Source of the DNA: Pseudomonas sediminis
Lineage (GTDB): Bacteria > Pseudomonadota > Gammaproteobacteria > Pseudomonadales > Pseudomonadaceae
Direction of reading: 5' to 3'
DNA length: 64,000 nucleotides
Assembly: GCF_039555755.1 (NCBI RefSeq)
Contig: NZ_CP154631.1
Coordinates: 434,001 to 498,000 of the forward strand
Shown here: in pieces, positions 10,813-20,181 of the stretch
Position numbering within the stretch: position 1 is the first letter of the stretch
Layout: every line of letters starts with the position of its first letter
Notes under the pieces: model-generated
Told to the model about the DNA's origin: nothing
Databases searched by the model: none
What the model saw: the letters and a program-made list of their open reading frames with translations, nothing else
Translations under genes and position numbers: made by a program

Positions 10813-12773
10813 AGCGTTTCATCCTGAAATAGAGCGGGTAGCTCAACCCAAAAAACAGAGCCGCCTCCGGGACGCGGATAGAAGCCGATGCATCCTCCCA
10901 TGCGCTCAATCAGCTCCTTGCTGATCGCAAGCCCCAGCCCGGTGCCACCTTTCTGCCGACGGTCACTGGCATCGGCCTGGGAGAACTTCTCGAAAAGACG
11001 ATCAACAAACTCGGCTGGAACGCCAGGCCCCTGATCGACCACCAAAATTCTGATCTGTCCGCCAAGCTCCTGAGCAGATAGAAGCACCTGACTGCCTGCT
11101 GGCGAGAACTTCAGGGCATTGGATAGCAGGTTGCTGAGCACCTGCTGTAAGCGCATTGGGTCCGCGGTGATTTGGGCTACCGGCCCTCCCGTGTAGGTAA
11201 GCTGCACATCATGCTGACGGGCGAACCCCTGATGGCTAGTAACACACTCGGCCAGGAAGCTGTCGATGTCCAGTTGCTGGGGGATAAAGTTCATCTTGCC
11301 TGCAAGCAACTTGTCCATGTCCAGCAGATCATCGATTAATTGCCGCAAGCGCTGAGAATTGCTCTGGGCGATCGACAGCATCTCTCGCATTGCATTCGGA
11401 ACAGGACCCAATGCCTCACCGTTGATCAGCCCCAGCGAGCCCGCTATGGAAGTAAGGGGCGTGCGCAGCTCATGACTGACGGTCGAGACAAACTCGTTCT
11501 TCATCTGCTCCAGATGTTTTCGCTGAGTGATGTCGGTGATAAAGCCATGCCAGAGAATGCTGTCGTCGGCACGCGGCTGTGGCATAGCCCGACCTTCCAG
11601 CCATATGAGGCCCTTTATGGGATGCAGGAAACGGTACTCTCGGTGCCAGACGCTCAGGTGTTCCGCTGACGCCTGAATGCTGGCGGTCACGTCGAGAAGA
11701 TCATCCGGGTGGATACGCGCGAAAACGCTGCTCGCATCTTCTCTCACCTCTTCGGGCTGCAGTCCGTAAACATCCCGTAGCCCCTCGCTGGCATAGGGGA
11801 AGCAACTGCGACCGTCGGAATACAGCTGGAACTGGTAGACCACACCGGGCAGTTGCTCGGCGATGTGCTGCAGGCGCTGCAGGGCTTCCTCGCGGTAGCT
11901 CAGGTCATTGAGGATGCAGAGATAGCCCATTTGTGCACTGCCATCCATGGCAATCGGCGCCAGGCTGAACAACACGGGAATGCGCTGCCCCTTGCGATGT
12001 CGTGCCCTCAACTCATGCAGACTGGCCTGCTCAGAGCCGCAGTTGAAAGACGGCCTGACGGGATCGGGTTGCAGCTGACGCTCCTCATCCGGTAGCACCA
12101 GCCCGAGACTCTGACCGACCAGGGTATCCACTTCGTAGCCCAGTAGAGGCAGAACCCCCGGACTGGCCTGCCGAATCACACCTGCCATGTCAGTGATCAA
12201 CACCGCAGTCCCTACACTGCTCAAAATCGCCTTATGCAACGCCGCCTGCTCTTGCTGCTGCCGCGTCTGCAAGCGCAGTTCGAACAGGTTGATGGCCTGC
12301 TGCGCGAGCAGTTTGAGGGCGCCTTTCTGTTGCACGCTGAGTTGACGTGGCTGGCGGTCAATCACGCACAGGGTGCCCAGGTTACGGCCTTCACTGTCAG
12401 CGAGCGGCATGCCGGCATAGAAGCGAATATCCGGAGCGCCGGTCACCAGCGGGTTGTCCCTGAAGCGTGGATCCAGTAGGGCATTTTCCACTTCGAACAA
12501 GGTTTCGCCGTTGATGGCATGCGCACAGAACGCCAGCTCTCGCGGCGTTTCACGGGCGTCCAGCCCCTGCCGACTCTTGAACCACTGACGCTCGGCATCG
12601 ACCAACGAGATCAGCGCGATAGGGGTTTCGCAGATCTGCGCCGCCAGTGCCGTGATGTTGTCGAACATGGCCTCGGCAGGCGTATCAAGCAGCTCAAATC
12701 TGAGCAGGGCGGCGAGGCGACTACTTTCATTCGACGGTGTAGGTGGATGCCCTGGAGACTTGCGCGTCGTCAT
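10809..12773 (-). CDS. GAF-PAS-PAS cytoplasmic sensor histidine kinase
   Basis: 654 residues without a membrane segment. The GAF domain (about 25-170) has the pattern ETPIALISLVDAERQWFKSR...CAHAI...FYAGMPL...LGTLCVID seen in many Pseudomonas kinases. Two PAS domains follow (about 185-420). The HisKA histidine is in FVSTVSHELRTPLTSI near residue 433, and HATPase_c ends in GGTGLGLAISKELIERMGG. It has no receiver of its own, so it must pass phosphate to other proteins, most simply the downstream receivers. It overlaps both neighbours by 4 bp (ATGA), so translation of the operon is probably coupled. Confidence 0.92.
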   Translation of the reverse strand: MTTRKSPGHPPTPSNESSRLAALLRFELLDTPAEAMFDNITALAAQICETPIALISLVDAERQWFKSRQGLDARETPRELAFCAHAINGETLFEVENALLDPRFRDNPLVTGAPDIRFYAGMPLADSEGRNLGTLCVIDRQPRQLSVQQKGALKLLAQQAINLFELRLQTRQQQEQAALHKAILSSVGTAVLITDMAGVIRQASPGVLPLLGYEVDTLVGQSLGLVLPDEERQLQPDPVRPSFNCGSEQASLHELRARHRKGQRIPVLFSLAPIAMDGSAQMGYLCILNDLSYREEALQRLQHIAEQLPGVVYQFQLYSDGRSCFPYASEGLRDVYGLQPEEVREDASSVFARIHPDDLLDVTASIQASAEHLSVWHREYRFLHPIKGLIWLEGRAMPQPRADDSILWHGFITDITQRKHLEQMKNEFVSTVSHELRTPLTSIAGSLGLINGEALGPVPNAMREMLSIAQSNSQRLRQLIDDLLDMDKLLAGKMNFIPQQLDIDSFLAECVTSHQGFARQHDVQLTYTGGPVAQITADPMRLQQVLSNLLSNALKFSPAGSQVLLSAQELGGQIRILVVDQGPGVPAEFVDRLFEKFSQADASDRRQKGGTGLGLAISKELIERMGGCIGFYPRPGGGSVFWVELPALFQDETL

Positions 12774-14677
12774 TCCTTGACCACCTGACTGACAATGGGC
12801 AGCTCAAACCAGAAGGTGCTGCCCAAGTGTTCCCGTGATTCGTAACCAATGCGTCCCGACATAGCTTCGATGAGTTCCTTGCAGATGGCCAGTCCCAGCC
12901 CGGTGCCACCCTTCTGCCGGGCATCGCCCGCATCCGCTTGGGAAAACCGGCTGAATATCCGGCTCTTGAATTCGTCCTTAATACCAATACCACGGTCCCT
13001 GACACTAACCCTCAGCCAGTCGTGATCGACACTTGCTTTGAGAGTTACGACTGATCCGGGCGGGGAAAACTTGACCGCGTTGGAAATCAGGTTGGCCAGG
13101 ATTTGCGCCAGACGCTGACTATCGAAGGCGACGTTGACCTCTACAGGATGGCCGACCAGCTCAAGCGCAACCTGATATTGATCAGCATAAGGCTGGTTGT
13201 GCGTGACGGCATCCTCAAGCAGCGGCCAGATGGGTTGCTCGGAGATGTCGTAACGCATTTTCCCGGCCATCAGTTTTTCCATATCCAGCAGATCGTTGAT
13301 CAGCTCATGCAAGCGCGAACTGTTGGACTGAGCGATTTGCAGCAATGACTGCATCGCTGGCGGTACCTCGCCCAGGGCTCCGCCGTTGATCAGACCGAGC
13401 GAGCCCGTGATGGACGTCAGGGGGGTGCGCAGTTCATGGCTGACACTGGCAATGAACTCGCGTTGCATCTGCTGCAGACGTAAACGCTCGGTGATGTCCT
13501 GAATATGCAGTATGCACAGTGCTTCGCCGGTCACCGATTGCCCAAGCCAGGAGGCACTGCATTCGACGTCGACAGGGTTCTGCTCTGCATCCAGTATCCG
13601 TATCCACCAGCCCAGCCGCGCCTGTCCGGACTCTTGGGCGAGGTGTTGGCGCAACAGTTCACGGTCACTCGGCAGGCAGAAATCAGCCAGCACCGCACCC
13701 ACTAACTCTTCGCGGCTACGTTCAAGAATTTGGCATAGCGCCTGGTTGACTTCCAAAAGCTGCCCCGTGGCTTTCAGCATTGCCATTCCTTGCGGAGCCA
13801 GGTCGAAGGCTCGCATGAAGTCCTGCTGACTCCTGCTCAGCGCCTGGGCCAGGCTTGCTCTGCGACGGTGCAGATGCATCATCCAGGCCGCCAGACAGGT
13901 GATGAGCAGGGCCAAGCTCCAGCCCAAAGCCCTGGCCAGGGTCAAAGCAACCAGCGGCTGAGATGTACTCGAAACCTGCAGTTGCCATTGTGCTCCGGCC
14001 AGCGATACCGGCAGGCGAACGTTGCCTGCCGAGGCTGCTGCGGGGACATCGAAGGGTAGGAGGGCAATCGCGAGATCACGCTGGCGCGCCAAGGCATCCA
14101 GGTAAGCCATGAGCCGGTCGTAATCAATCACCGTGCTGATCAGCCCCCAGTAGCGTTGGTCCTGCAAATACACCGGCACCCTGTAGACAAGACCTCTGCC
14201 GCCCTGCACCAGATTCAGGGGGCCATCCAGTTGCGGCGCCCTGTTTGCGATGATGTGCTGAACCCGCGGCCACTGCTCGGCAAAGTCGGGGTAGTAAAGC
14301 CCCAGAGCGGACTCATTTCCTTCAAGCGGGTAGAGGTAAGCAATCCGGTTATCCGGCGCCAATCCAATATTGCGGATATAGCGTCCCTGGGCGAATAGTC
14401 CACGCAGCCAGGGTTGCAGCTCGGTTGCATCCAGGCGGCCCTGCTTGGTCGGTATATAACTGGCCAAGCCGCTGGCGAGGTGCAGCGTGGCATTGAGTTC
14501 GGCCAACAGAACCGCCCTCATTTCGTAGCCCTGGGCACGCAGAAAACGCTGCTCTTCCTGATCCCTGTACTGGTTGTAGCGCCAGAGCCCAAGCTCTACC
14601 AGGCCACCCATTAGCAGCAGTGTCACCAGAAGCCATATACAGGTAATGACGCTTGGCTTGTAGTTGGGCCGGATCAA
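12770..14677 (-). CDS. CHASE-type membrane sensor histidine kinase with PAS
   Basis: 635 residues. A membrane segment at about 12-33 is followed by a periplasmic sensor of CHASE type (about 40-230; ELQPWLRGLFAQGRYIRNIG, then YRVPVYLQDQRYWGLIST). A second membrane segment lies at about 245-265 and PAS at about 280-400. HisKA has SHELRTPLTSI near residue 413, and HATPase_c has GGTGLGLAICKELIEAM. No receiver is attached. The HisKA-HATPase parts of the four kinases in this operon are closely alike (same LINGGALGEVP segment after the H-box). This suggests they arose by duplication with exchange of sensor modules. Four-base overlaps link it to both neighbours. Confidence 0.92.
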   Translation of the reverse strand: MIRPNYKPSVITCIWLLVTLLLMGGLVELGLWRYNQYRDQEEQRFLRAQGYEMRAVLLAELNATLHLASGLASYIPTKQGRLDATELQPWLRGLFAQGRYIRNIGLAPDNRIAYLYPLEGNESALGLYYPDFAEQWPRVQHIIANRAPQLDGPLNLVQGGRGLVYRVPVYLQDQRYWGLISTVIDYDRLMAYLDALARQRDLAIALLPFDVPAAASAGNVRLPVSLAGAQWQLQVSSTSQPLVALTLARALGWSLALLITCLAAWMMHLHRRRASLAQALSRSQQDFMRAFDLAPQGMAMLKATGQLLEVNQALCQILERSREELVGAVLADFCLPSDRELLRQHLAQESGQARLGWWIRILDAEQNPVDVECSASWLGQSVTGEALCILHIQDITERLRLQQMQREFIASVSHELRTPLTSITGSLGLINGGALGEVPPAMQSLLQIAQSNSSRLHELINDLLDMEKLMAGKMRYDISEQPIWPLLEDAVTHNQPYADQYQVALELVGHPVEVNVAFDSQRLAQILANLISNAVKFSPPGSVVTLKASVDHDWLRVSVRDRGIGIKDEFKSRIFSRFSQADAGDARQKGGTGLGLAICKELIEAMSGRIGYESREHLGSTFWFELPIVSQVVKE

Positions 14678-17373
14678 GGCTGTTTCTCCACGGGCAGCTC
14701 CACCCAGAAGACCGTCCCCTGGCCCTCGACGGACTCAAAGCCGATGGCTCCAGCCATGCGCTCAATCAGTTCCTTGGTGATCGCCAGCCCCAGGCCTGTT
14801 CCGCCTTTCTGCCGGGTATCCGTGGCATCAGCCTGTGAGAACTTACCGAAGATGCGCGCGCGAAAGGCCTCAGGGATCCCCATGCCAAAGTCACGCACGC
14901 TGATGCGCACCCGCGTTACGGCCAGGGCTGCAGAAACCTCAACATCAGCGCCCGGTGCAGAGAACTTGGCCGCATTGGAGAGCAGGTTGGCCATGACCTG
15001 ATCAAAGCGCTGCCTGTCTACCCGTACCTCGACATCCAGCGGCGGCGGCTTCAAATGCAGAGCAACCGAATACTGCGCGGCATAGGGCTGGTTCTGTTCG
15101 ATAGCCGTCTCCAGCAGCGGCCAGAGCCGCAGCGTGTGCAGATCAAACACCATTTTGCCGGCCACGAGTTTGTCCATATCCAGCAGGTCATTGATCAAAC
15201 CTGACAAGCGCTGGCTGTTGCTCTGGGCGATACGTAACATTTCCCCCATCTGTGCAGGGACCTCGCCCAAAGCCCCGCCATTGATCAGGCCGAGCGCTCC
15301 GGCAATTGAGGTGAGCGGTGTGCGCAACTCGTGGCTGACGGTGGAGACGAACTCATTCTTCATTCGCTCGATTCGCTTGCGCTCGCTGATGTCGCGGATT
15401 ACGGCGATAAAGCGACGCTGACCCTGCAGGGTGATCTGCGACACCGCGAGCTCCATGGTGAACAGCTCGCCATTGCGCCGCAGTCCAGGCAACTCAAAGG
15501 CCTTACCCAGCATGCGTGGCACGCCACTCTCGCGGTAGGCCAATAGGAACTCATCATGCTGATCGCGGTAGTGCTCGGGTATCAGCAAATTAACATTCTG
15601 CCCTGTCACGTCTGCTTTCGCGTAACCGAAAATCCGCTCAGCCGCCGGGTTGAAGGTTTCAATCAACCCGCTCTCATCGATGGTCACAATGGCATCGATG
15701 ACGTTGTCCAGCAGGGTGCTGAGGTATTCTTCACGTTCCCGCAGGCGTTTCTCGGCCTCGAAGCGATCCGTAATGTCCTGAATCTGTGACACGAAGTGCA
15801 GGGGTACCCCCAGAGCGTCGCGTACCAATGAAACACTGAGCAGAATCCACAGCACGTTGCCGCGCTTGTCGACGTAACGCTTCTCCAGTTGGTAGTCGGC
15901 GATCACACCCTCCAGAAGCTGTTGCAGAAGTGCCAAATCCTTGGCCAGGTCATCGGGATGGGTAATGTGCTGAAAGTCGAGCTGCAGTAACTCCTCACGG
16001 CTGTACCCCAGCATGCGACAGAGGGCGTCATTGACCTCCATCCAGCGCCCGTCAAGGTCGACGATGGCAATGCCCTGGGGGGCAGTGTTGAATGCGCCAC
16101 TGAAGCGCCGCTCGCTGATGCGCAGTGCGTCCTCGGCTGCCTTGCGGTCGCTGATATCCCAGATAAAGCCGGACACCCAGAGCAGATCACCGTTAGCGTC
16201 GTATTCACCCCGACCTTGCTCCCTCACCCAGACGCTGTGACCGTCTACATGCTTAAGCCGGTAGGTGAGCTCAAATTTTTCATGTCGCTCAATGGCCGCG
16301 ACGGACTGGTAGGTGATGTGCAGGTCATCAGGGTGCACGACACTGGAAAAGCTGCGGACGCGGTTATCAATGAAGTCACTGGCCGGAAAACCGGTCAGAG
16401 AAGAGACTTCATCACTCATGTAACGCATGGTCCAATTGGCATCGTTCTCACAGCGATAGACGACACCGGGCAGATTAGCCACCAGTCCCCGGAAACGATT
16501 TTCGCTCTCCTGCAACGCTCTAGTGGTGGACTCCAATTCAGATATGTCACTAGCAATGCCCAGAAAACCGGATAGCGTGCCCTGCCTGTCGAATATGGCA
16601 CTTACCGTCAGGTTCACTCTGCGCCGAGTGCCATCCTTGTGCACATAGGTCCATTGCCGCGTTTCGGGCTCTCCCTGCCGCGCCAGATGGACGAAAACCT
16701 CGAAACCACTGATCTCGCGACCTACGAGCTGTGAAAGCTCGCGACCTCGTTGCGTAACCTCATCACCCAGGTGGATTAACGCCGGGGTCTGGAGACCAAC
16801 CACTTCCTCTGCCTGATAGCCCAGCAGGCGTTGAGCGCCCCGGTTGAACAGCGTAATCAGCCCATCCGGGTTGATGGCGATGACGCTGACGCCGGTTGCC
16901 GAGTCGAGAATGGCCTGGAGTTGGGCGCTGGTTCGATGGGCTTCATCCTGCTGCTCGCGCATATCGGTGATATCGGCATGAGTGCCATACATCATCAACG
17001 GCTTGCCTTCATCAGTCCAACTCACAACACGCCCACGGTCATGCACCCAAACCCAGCGCCCCGACTTGTGGCGCATGCGGCACTGATAGTCATAAAAGGG
17101 CGTTTCCCCACTGAAGTGGCGCTCCAGTCGGGCGCCTGACTCAAGGAGGTCATCGGGATGGGCGTGGTTCAACCAGGTGTTGATGTCGACGGGGGCCAGT
17201 TCCTCGAGGCGGTAGCCGATGATCTCCGCCCAGCGCTCATTGAAGGTGGTTTCACCCGTCTGAACGTTCCACTCCCATGTACCAATGTTGGTGCCATCGA
17301 TGATGCACTTGAGGTGTTCGGCCTGCTCCCATGGGGCTGAGTCCGTTTTCTGCTGGCTGGAAGTGTCTCGCAT
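14674..17373 (-). CDS. Multi-PAS sensor histidine kinase, first gene of operon
   Basis: 899 residues, soluble. Five consecutive PAS domains can be counted (about 24-140, 150-275, 285-410, 415-535, 545-655), three of them with the PAS_3 HPDD motif. HisKA has VSHELRTPLTSIAG near residue 680 and HATPase_c has GGTGLGLAITKELIERM. It lacks a receiver. As first gene of the six-gene run it is preceded by about 240 bp of non-coding DNA (17374-17617) that should hold the promoter, although I could not pick out clear -35/-10 boxes. An AGGG ribosome site lies just before the ATG. Confidence 0.92.
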   Translation of the reverse strand: MRDTSSQQKTDSAPWEQAEHLKCIIDGTNIGTWEWNVQTGETTFNERWAEIIGYRLEELAPVDINTWLNHAHPDDLLESGARLERHFSGETPFYDYQCRMRHKSGRWVWVHDRGRVVSWTDEGKPLMMYGTHADITDMREQQDEAHRTSAQLQAILDSATGVSVIAINPDGLITLFNRGAQRLLGYQAEEVVGLQTPALIHLGDEVTQRGRELSQLVGREISGFEVFVHLARQGEPETRQWTYVHKDGTRRRVNLTVSAIFDRQGTLSGFLGIASDISELESTTRALQESENRFRGLVANLPGVVYRCENDANWTMRYMSDEVSSLTGFPASDFIDNRVRSFSSVVHPDDLHITYQSVAAIERHEKFELTYRLKHVDGHSVWVREQGRGEYDANGDLLWVSGFIWDISDRKAAEDALRISERRFSGAFNTAPQGIAIVDLDGRWMEVNDALCRMLGYSREELLQLDFQHITHPDDLAKDLALLQQLLEGVIADYQLEKRYVDKRGNVLWILLSVSLVRDALGVPLHFVSQIQDITDRFEAEKRLREREEYLSTLLDNVIDAIVTIDESGLIETFNPAAERIFGYAKADVTGQNVNLLIPEHYRDQHDEFLLAYRESGVPRMLGKAFELPGLRRNGELFTMELAVSQITLQGQRRFIAVIRDISERKRIERMKNEFVSTVSHELRTPLTSIAGALGLINGGALGEVPAQMGEMLRIAQSNSQRLSGLINDLLDMDKLVAGKMVFDLHTLRLWPLLETAIEQNQPYAAQYSVALHLKPPPLDVEVRVDRQRFDQVMANLLSNAAKFSAPGADVEVSAALAVTRVRISVRDFGMGIPEAFRARIFGKFSQADATDTRQKGGTGLGLAITKELIERMAGAIGFESVEGQGTVFWVELPVEKQP

Positions 17374-17617
17374 TCAAAGCCCTACTGCTGGCAGATACAG
17401 TCAGTTAGGTTAGATGAACCTTGCGAGAAAATCGTCAGGTGAGTCTGCCTTAATTGCGGGCGCAAGGTGACGGCGAATCTTCGCAACAAGTGACTGCTTT
17501 TGGCCGACAGCTGCCCTATCGCAGCTATAGTTTCGCTCCCACGAAGCGGCTATTCGATTCCAAAAACTCTCAGTCACACATCACCGCAATGACATCCCCA
17601 CCATGGAGTCTTCAACC

Positions 17618-17944
17618 ATGTCATTGCACTGCCCGAGCTGCGGCTCTTCTCAGGTCTCTACGCACCTCACCGCCATGCGGATTGCTGCCTTCATCGGCAT
17701 GCTGGGCGGTGCGCTGCGTGGTGCCGGTACAATCCTGCTTACCGGCCCGGCCATTGCCAGCAGCGGACTCGCCAAGCCTCCCAACGTAAACCTCAATGCC
17801 CTCTCATCGGCCATTCTCAACGGACTGGTTGGCGCTGCTGGTGGTTGTGCGATGGGCGCTCAGCTTGGCGAAAAACTCGACCGTCATGTGCTGGCCCACA
17901 ACCTCTGCCTGAACTGCGGTCACCGCTTTAACCAGCCGGTCTGA
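17618..17944 (+). CDS. Small zinc-ribbon-like membrane protein, unknown role
   Basis: 108 residues. CPSC (CPSCGSS) near the N-terminus and CLNC (LCLNCGHRFNQ) near the C-terminus form a likely split zinc ribbon. Between them lie small-residue-rich hydrophobic stretches (AAFIGMLGGALRGAGTILL and LNGLVGAAGGCAMGAQLG) of glycine-zipper type. ATG 17618 was chosen over 17603 because GGAG lies 9-10 bases ahead of it. It opens a run of plasmid/ICE-like genes. A second protein with the same ribbon layout is at 21659-22009. I do not recognise a function. Confidence 0.7.
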   Translation: MSLHCPSCGSSQVSTHLTAMRIAAFIGMLGGALRGAGTILLTGPAIASSGLAKPPNVNLNALSSAILNGLVGAAGGCAMGAQLGEKLDRHVLAHNLCLNCGHRFNQPV

Positions 17945-18035
17945 TCCGGCGCCCTTCTCTCTCATTCATCTCTAAATGCCGGTGCTGCGCCATGCGCAGC
18001 GCTTTATGCCGGCTATTGCTCAAAGGAAATTCATC

Positions 18036-19004
18036 ATGGCTCATCAAGTCGAACAAATGGCTTACGTCGGCACCACTCCCTGGCACGGCCTGGGCAACAA
18101 CCTACCTCGCAAGCAACCTATCGAGGTCTGGCAGCGTGAAGCCGGTATGGACTGGCAAATCCAGGAGTCGCCGGTACATTTCAAATCCGATGCTGTCGGT
18201 CACCTGGGCGCGATCCATTCCTTCCCGGAGCAGAAGGTGCTGTACCGCTCGGACACCAAAGCTCCGTTGTCGGTGGTCTCCAACCGCTACCACACCGTTC
18301 AACCGCGCGAGGTGCTGGAGTTCTATCGCGATCTGACTGAAGTGTCCGGCTATGAGCTGGAAACTGCGGGCGTGCTCAAGGGTGGTCGCAAGTTCTGGGC
18401 GCTGGCGCGTACCGGACAAGGCTCGTCGATCAAGGGCAATGATCAGGTCAACGGCTACTTGCTGCTGGCGACTTCCTGTGACGGCACCCTGGCTACCACG
18501 GCGACACCGACGACCGTGCGTGTGGTCTGTAACAACACCCTGACGGTCGCCCTGGACGGCACTAGCCGGGCGATCAAGGTGCCGCACAACACCCGCTTCG
18601 ATCCGAAGGTGGTGAAGAAGCAACTCGGCATCGCCGTCTCGCAATGGGACGACTTCATGTATCGCATGCGCGCACTGGCTGAACGCAAAGTGCAATGGCA
18701 TGAGGCTTTGGGCTACTTCATGAATGTGCTGTGCGAGGTCAGTCCGACCGGCCAACTGCCCGAGCAGTTACCCAACGAACGCGCCCTGCGCCGCGTGCAG
18801 GAGCTCTACGAAGGACGCGGGCGTGGTTCGGATCTGGAGTCGGCTCGCGGTACCGCCTGGGGCCTGCTCAATGCGGTAACCGAATACGTCGACCATGAGC
18901 GTCGTGCTCGCAGCACTGAGTACCGACTCGACTCGGCCTGGTTTGGCCAAGGTGCCCAGGTCAAGCAACGCGCTCTAGATGCGGCCCTGCAAATGGTCGC
19001 CTGA
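18036..19004 (+). CDS. DUF932 phage/plasmid-like protein
   Basis: 322 residues. The opening (VEQMAYVGTTPWHGLGNNL) and the internal RVVCNNTLTVAL are hallmarks of the DUF932/TIGR03299 phage-plasmid-like family, found on many Pseudomonas plasmids and integrative elements. Its biochemical role is not established to my knowledge. Start ATG 18036 follows AAAGGAA. It is followed by a YqaJ-type nuclease, an RDF-like protein and a RadC-like protein, all on the same strand with short gaps. This looks like a conserved DNA-metabolism module of mobile elements. Confidence 0.88.
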   Translation: MAHQVEQMAYVGTTPWHGLGNNLPRKQPIEVWQREAGMDWQIQESPVHFKSDAVGHLGAIHSFPEQKVLYRSDTKAPLSVVSNRYHTVQPREVLEFYRDLTEVSGYELETAGVLKGGRKFWALARTGQGSSIKGNDQVNGYLLLATSCDGTLATTATPTTVRVVCNNTLTVALDGTSRAIKVPHNTRFDPKVVKKQLGIAVSQWDDFMYRMRALAERKVQWHEALGYFMNVLCEVSPTGQLPEQLPNERALRRVQELYEGRGRGSDLESARGTAWGLLNAVTEYVDHERRARSTEYRLDSAWFGQGAQVKQRALDAALQMVA

Positions 19005-19089
19005 TCAATCCTCATACATTTCATCCACTCCCTAACGCCCGATCAGTTCAGCGCTGATCGGGCGTTTTTGTGTCCGCAAGGTGAACACC

Positions 19090-20094
19090 ATGAAAGCAAC
19101 GTCATTGAATGGCAGCACCAGCAAGAAACGCCCTGCCCTGCGTCTGGTCAGCACCAAGGAGCTGCCGCGCGAGGACTGGTTGCAGATCCGCAAGCAAGGC
19201 ATCGGCAGTTCGGATGCAGCAGCGGCGGTCGGTCTCAATCCCTACAAATCTCAATTGGAGCTGTGGCTGGAGAAAACCGGCCGCGACAGCAAACTGCCGA
19301 AGACCGACCCGCACGATGAAGAAAGCCCGGCCTACTGGGGCAACGTGCTGGAGCCCATCGTGGCCTGGCATTACAGCAAGCGCACGAAGCACAAGGTACG
19401 TCGCATCAACGCCGTGCTGCAGCATCCCAATCCGGAATTGCCCTGGATGCTGGCCAACATTGATCGCGAGGTGATCGGTACAGACGAGGTGCAGATTCTC
19501 GAATGCAAGACAGCCGGCATAAACGGGGCACGCCTCTGGAAAGAAGGCGTCCCCGAATATGTGCAGTTGCAGGTGATGCACCAGCTCGCCGTCACCGGTA
19601 AGAAGGCGGCCGATGTGGCGGTGTTGCTCGGTGGTCAGACGCTGGAGATCCATCGCATCGAGCGGGATGAGCAGATGATCGCTCGCCTGATCGAGTTGGA
19701 GCGCCGTTTCTGGCAGTACGTCGAAACGGATACCCCACCGCCCGCAGATGGCAGTGCCTCGGCTGAGCTGGCACTGCGTTGCCTTTATCCGCAGGACAAC
19801 GGCCAGGTCGTCGACTTCAGTGGTAACGCCGGCTTGGCAGCGGCCTTCCTGGAACTGAAGGCTGTGCGTCAATCAATCTCTGAGAAGGAAAAGCGCGAAG
19901 CCGAGCTCAAGCAAATGCTACAGCAGGCCATGGGTGAATCCACCCGTGCGGAGTTCTCCAGCGGCTATGTGAGCTGGCGCAAAGCCAAGGACAGCAACGT
20001 GCTCGATGTCGAACGCCTGCTCCAGGAAAAGCCCTACCTGCAGGCCCGTTATCCGAAGCTTAAGGAAGGCAGTAGGCGCTTTCTGATCGGCTGA
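19090..20094 (+). CDS. YqaJ-family viral recombinase nuclease
   Basis: 334 residues. The segment WLQIRKQGIGSSDAAAAVGL with SQLELWLEKTGR is the typical N-terminus of YqaJ/lambda-exonuclease-like recombinase nucleases. Glu near AYWGNVLEPIVA, Asp in MLANIDREV and E-x-K in ILECKTA supply the PD-(D/E)xK metal and catalytic residues. A coiled stretch (ISEKEKREAELKQMLQQAM) precedes the C-terminus. It probably resects DNA ends for homologous recombination of the element. ATG 19090 has AAGGTG 7 bases before it, better than the GTG at 19081. It lies directly downstream of the DUF932 gene. Confidence 0.9.
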   Translation: MKATSLNGSTSKKRPALRLVSTKELPREDWLQIRKQGIGSSDAAAAVGLNPYKSQLELWLEKTGRDSKLPKTDPHDEESPAYWGNVLEPIVAWHYSKRTKHKVRRINAVLQHPNPELPWMLANIDREVIGTDEVQILECKTAGINGARLWKEGVPEYVQLQVMHQLAVTGKKAADVAVLLGGQTLEIHRIERDEQMIARLIELERRFWQYVETDTPPPADGSASAELALRCLYPQDNGQVVDFSGNAGLAAAFLELKAVRQSISEKEKREAELKQMLQQAMGESTRAEFSSGYVSWRKAKDSNVLDVERLLQEKPYLQARYPKLKEGSRRFLIG

Positions 20095-20181
20095 TCGCTC
20101 TCTTCCACTCAATCCCTCCCCTTGGCCAGTCCATGCAGTTCGCGCTGCTGACTGGCCTTTTTTATTTCAAGGAGCGCCATC

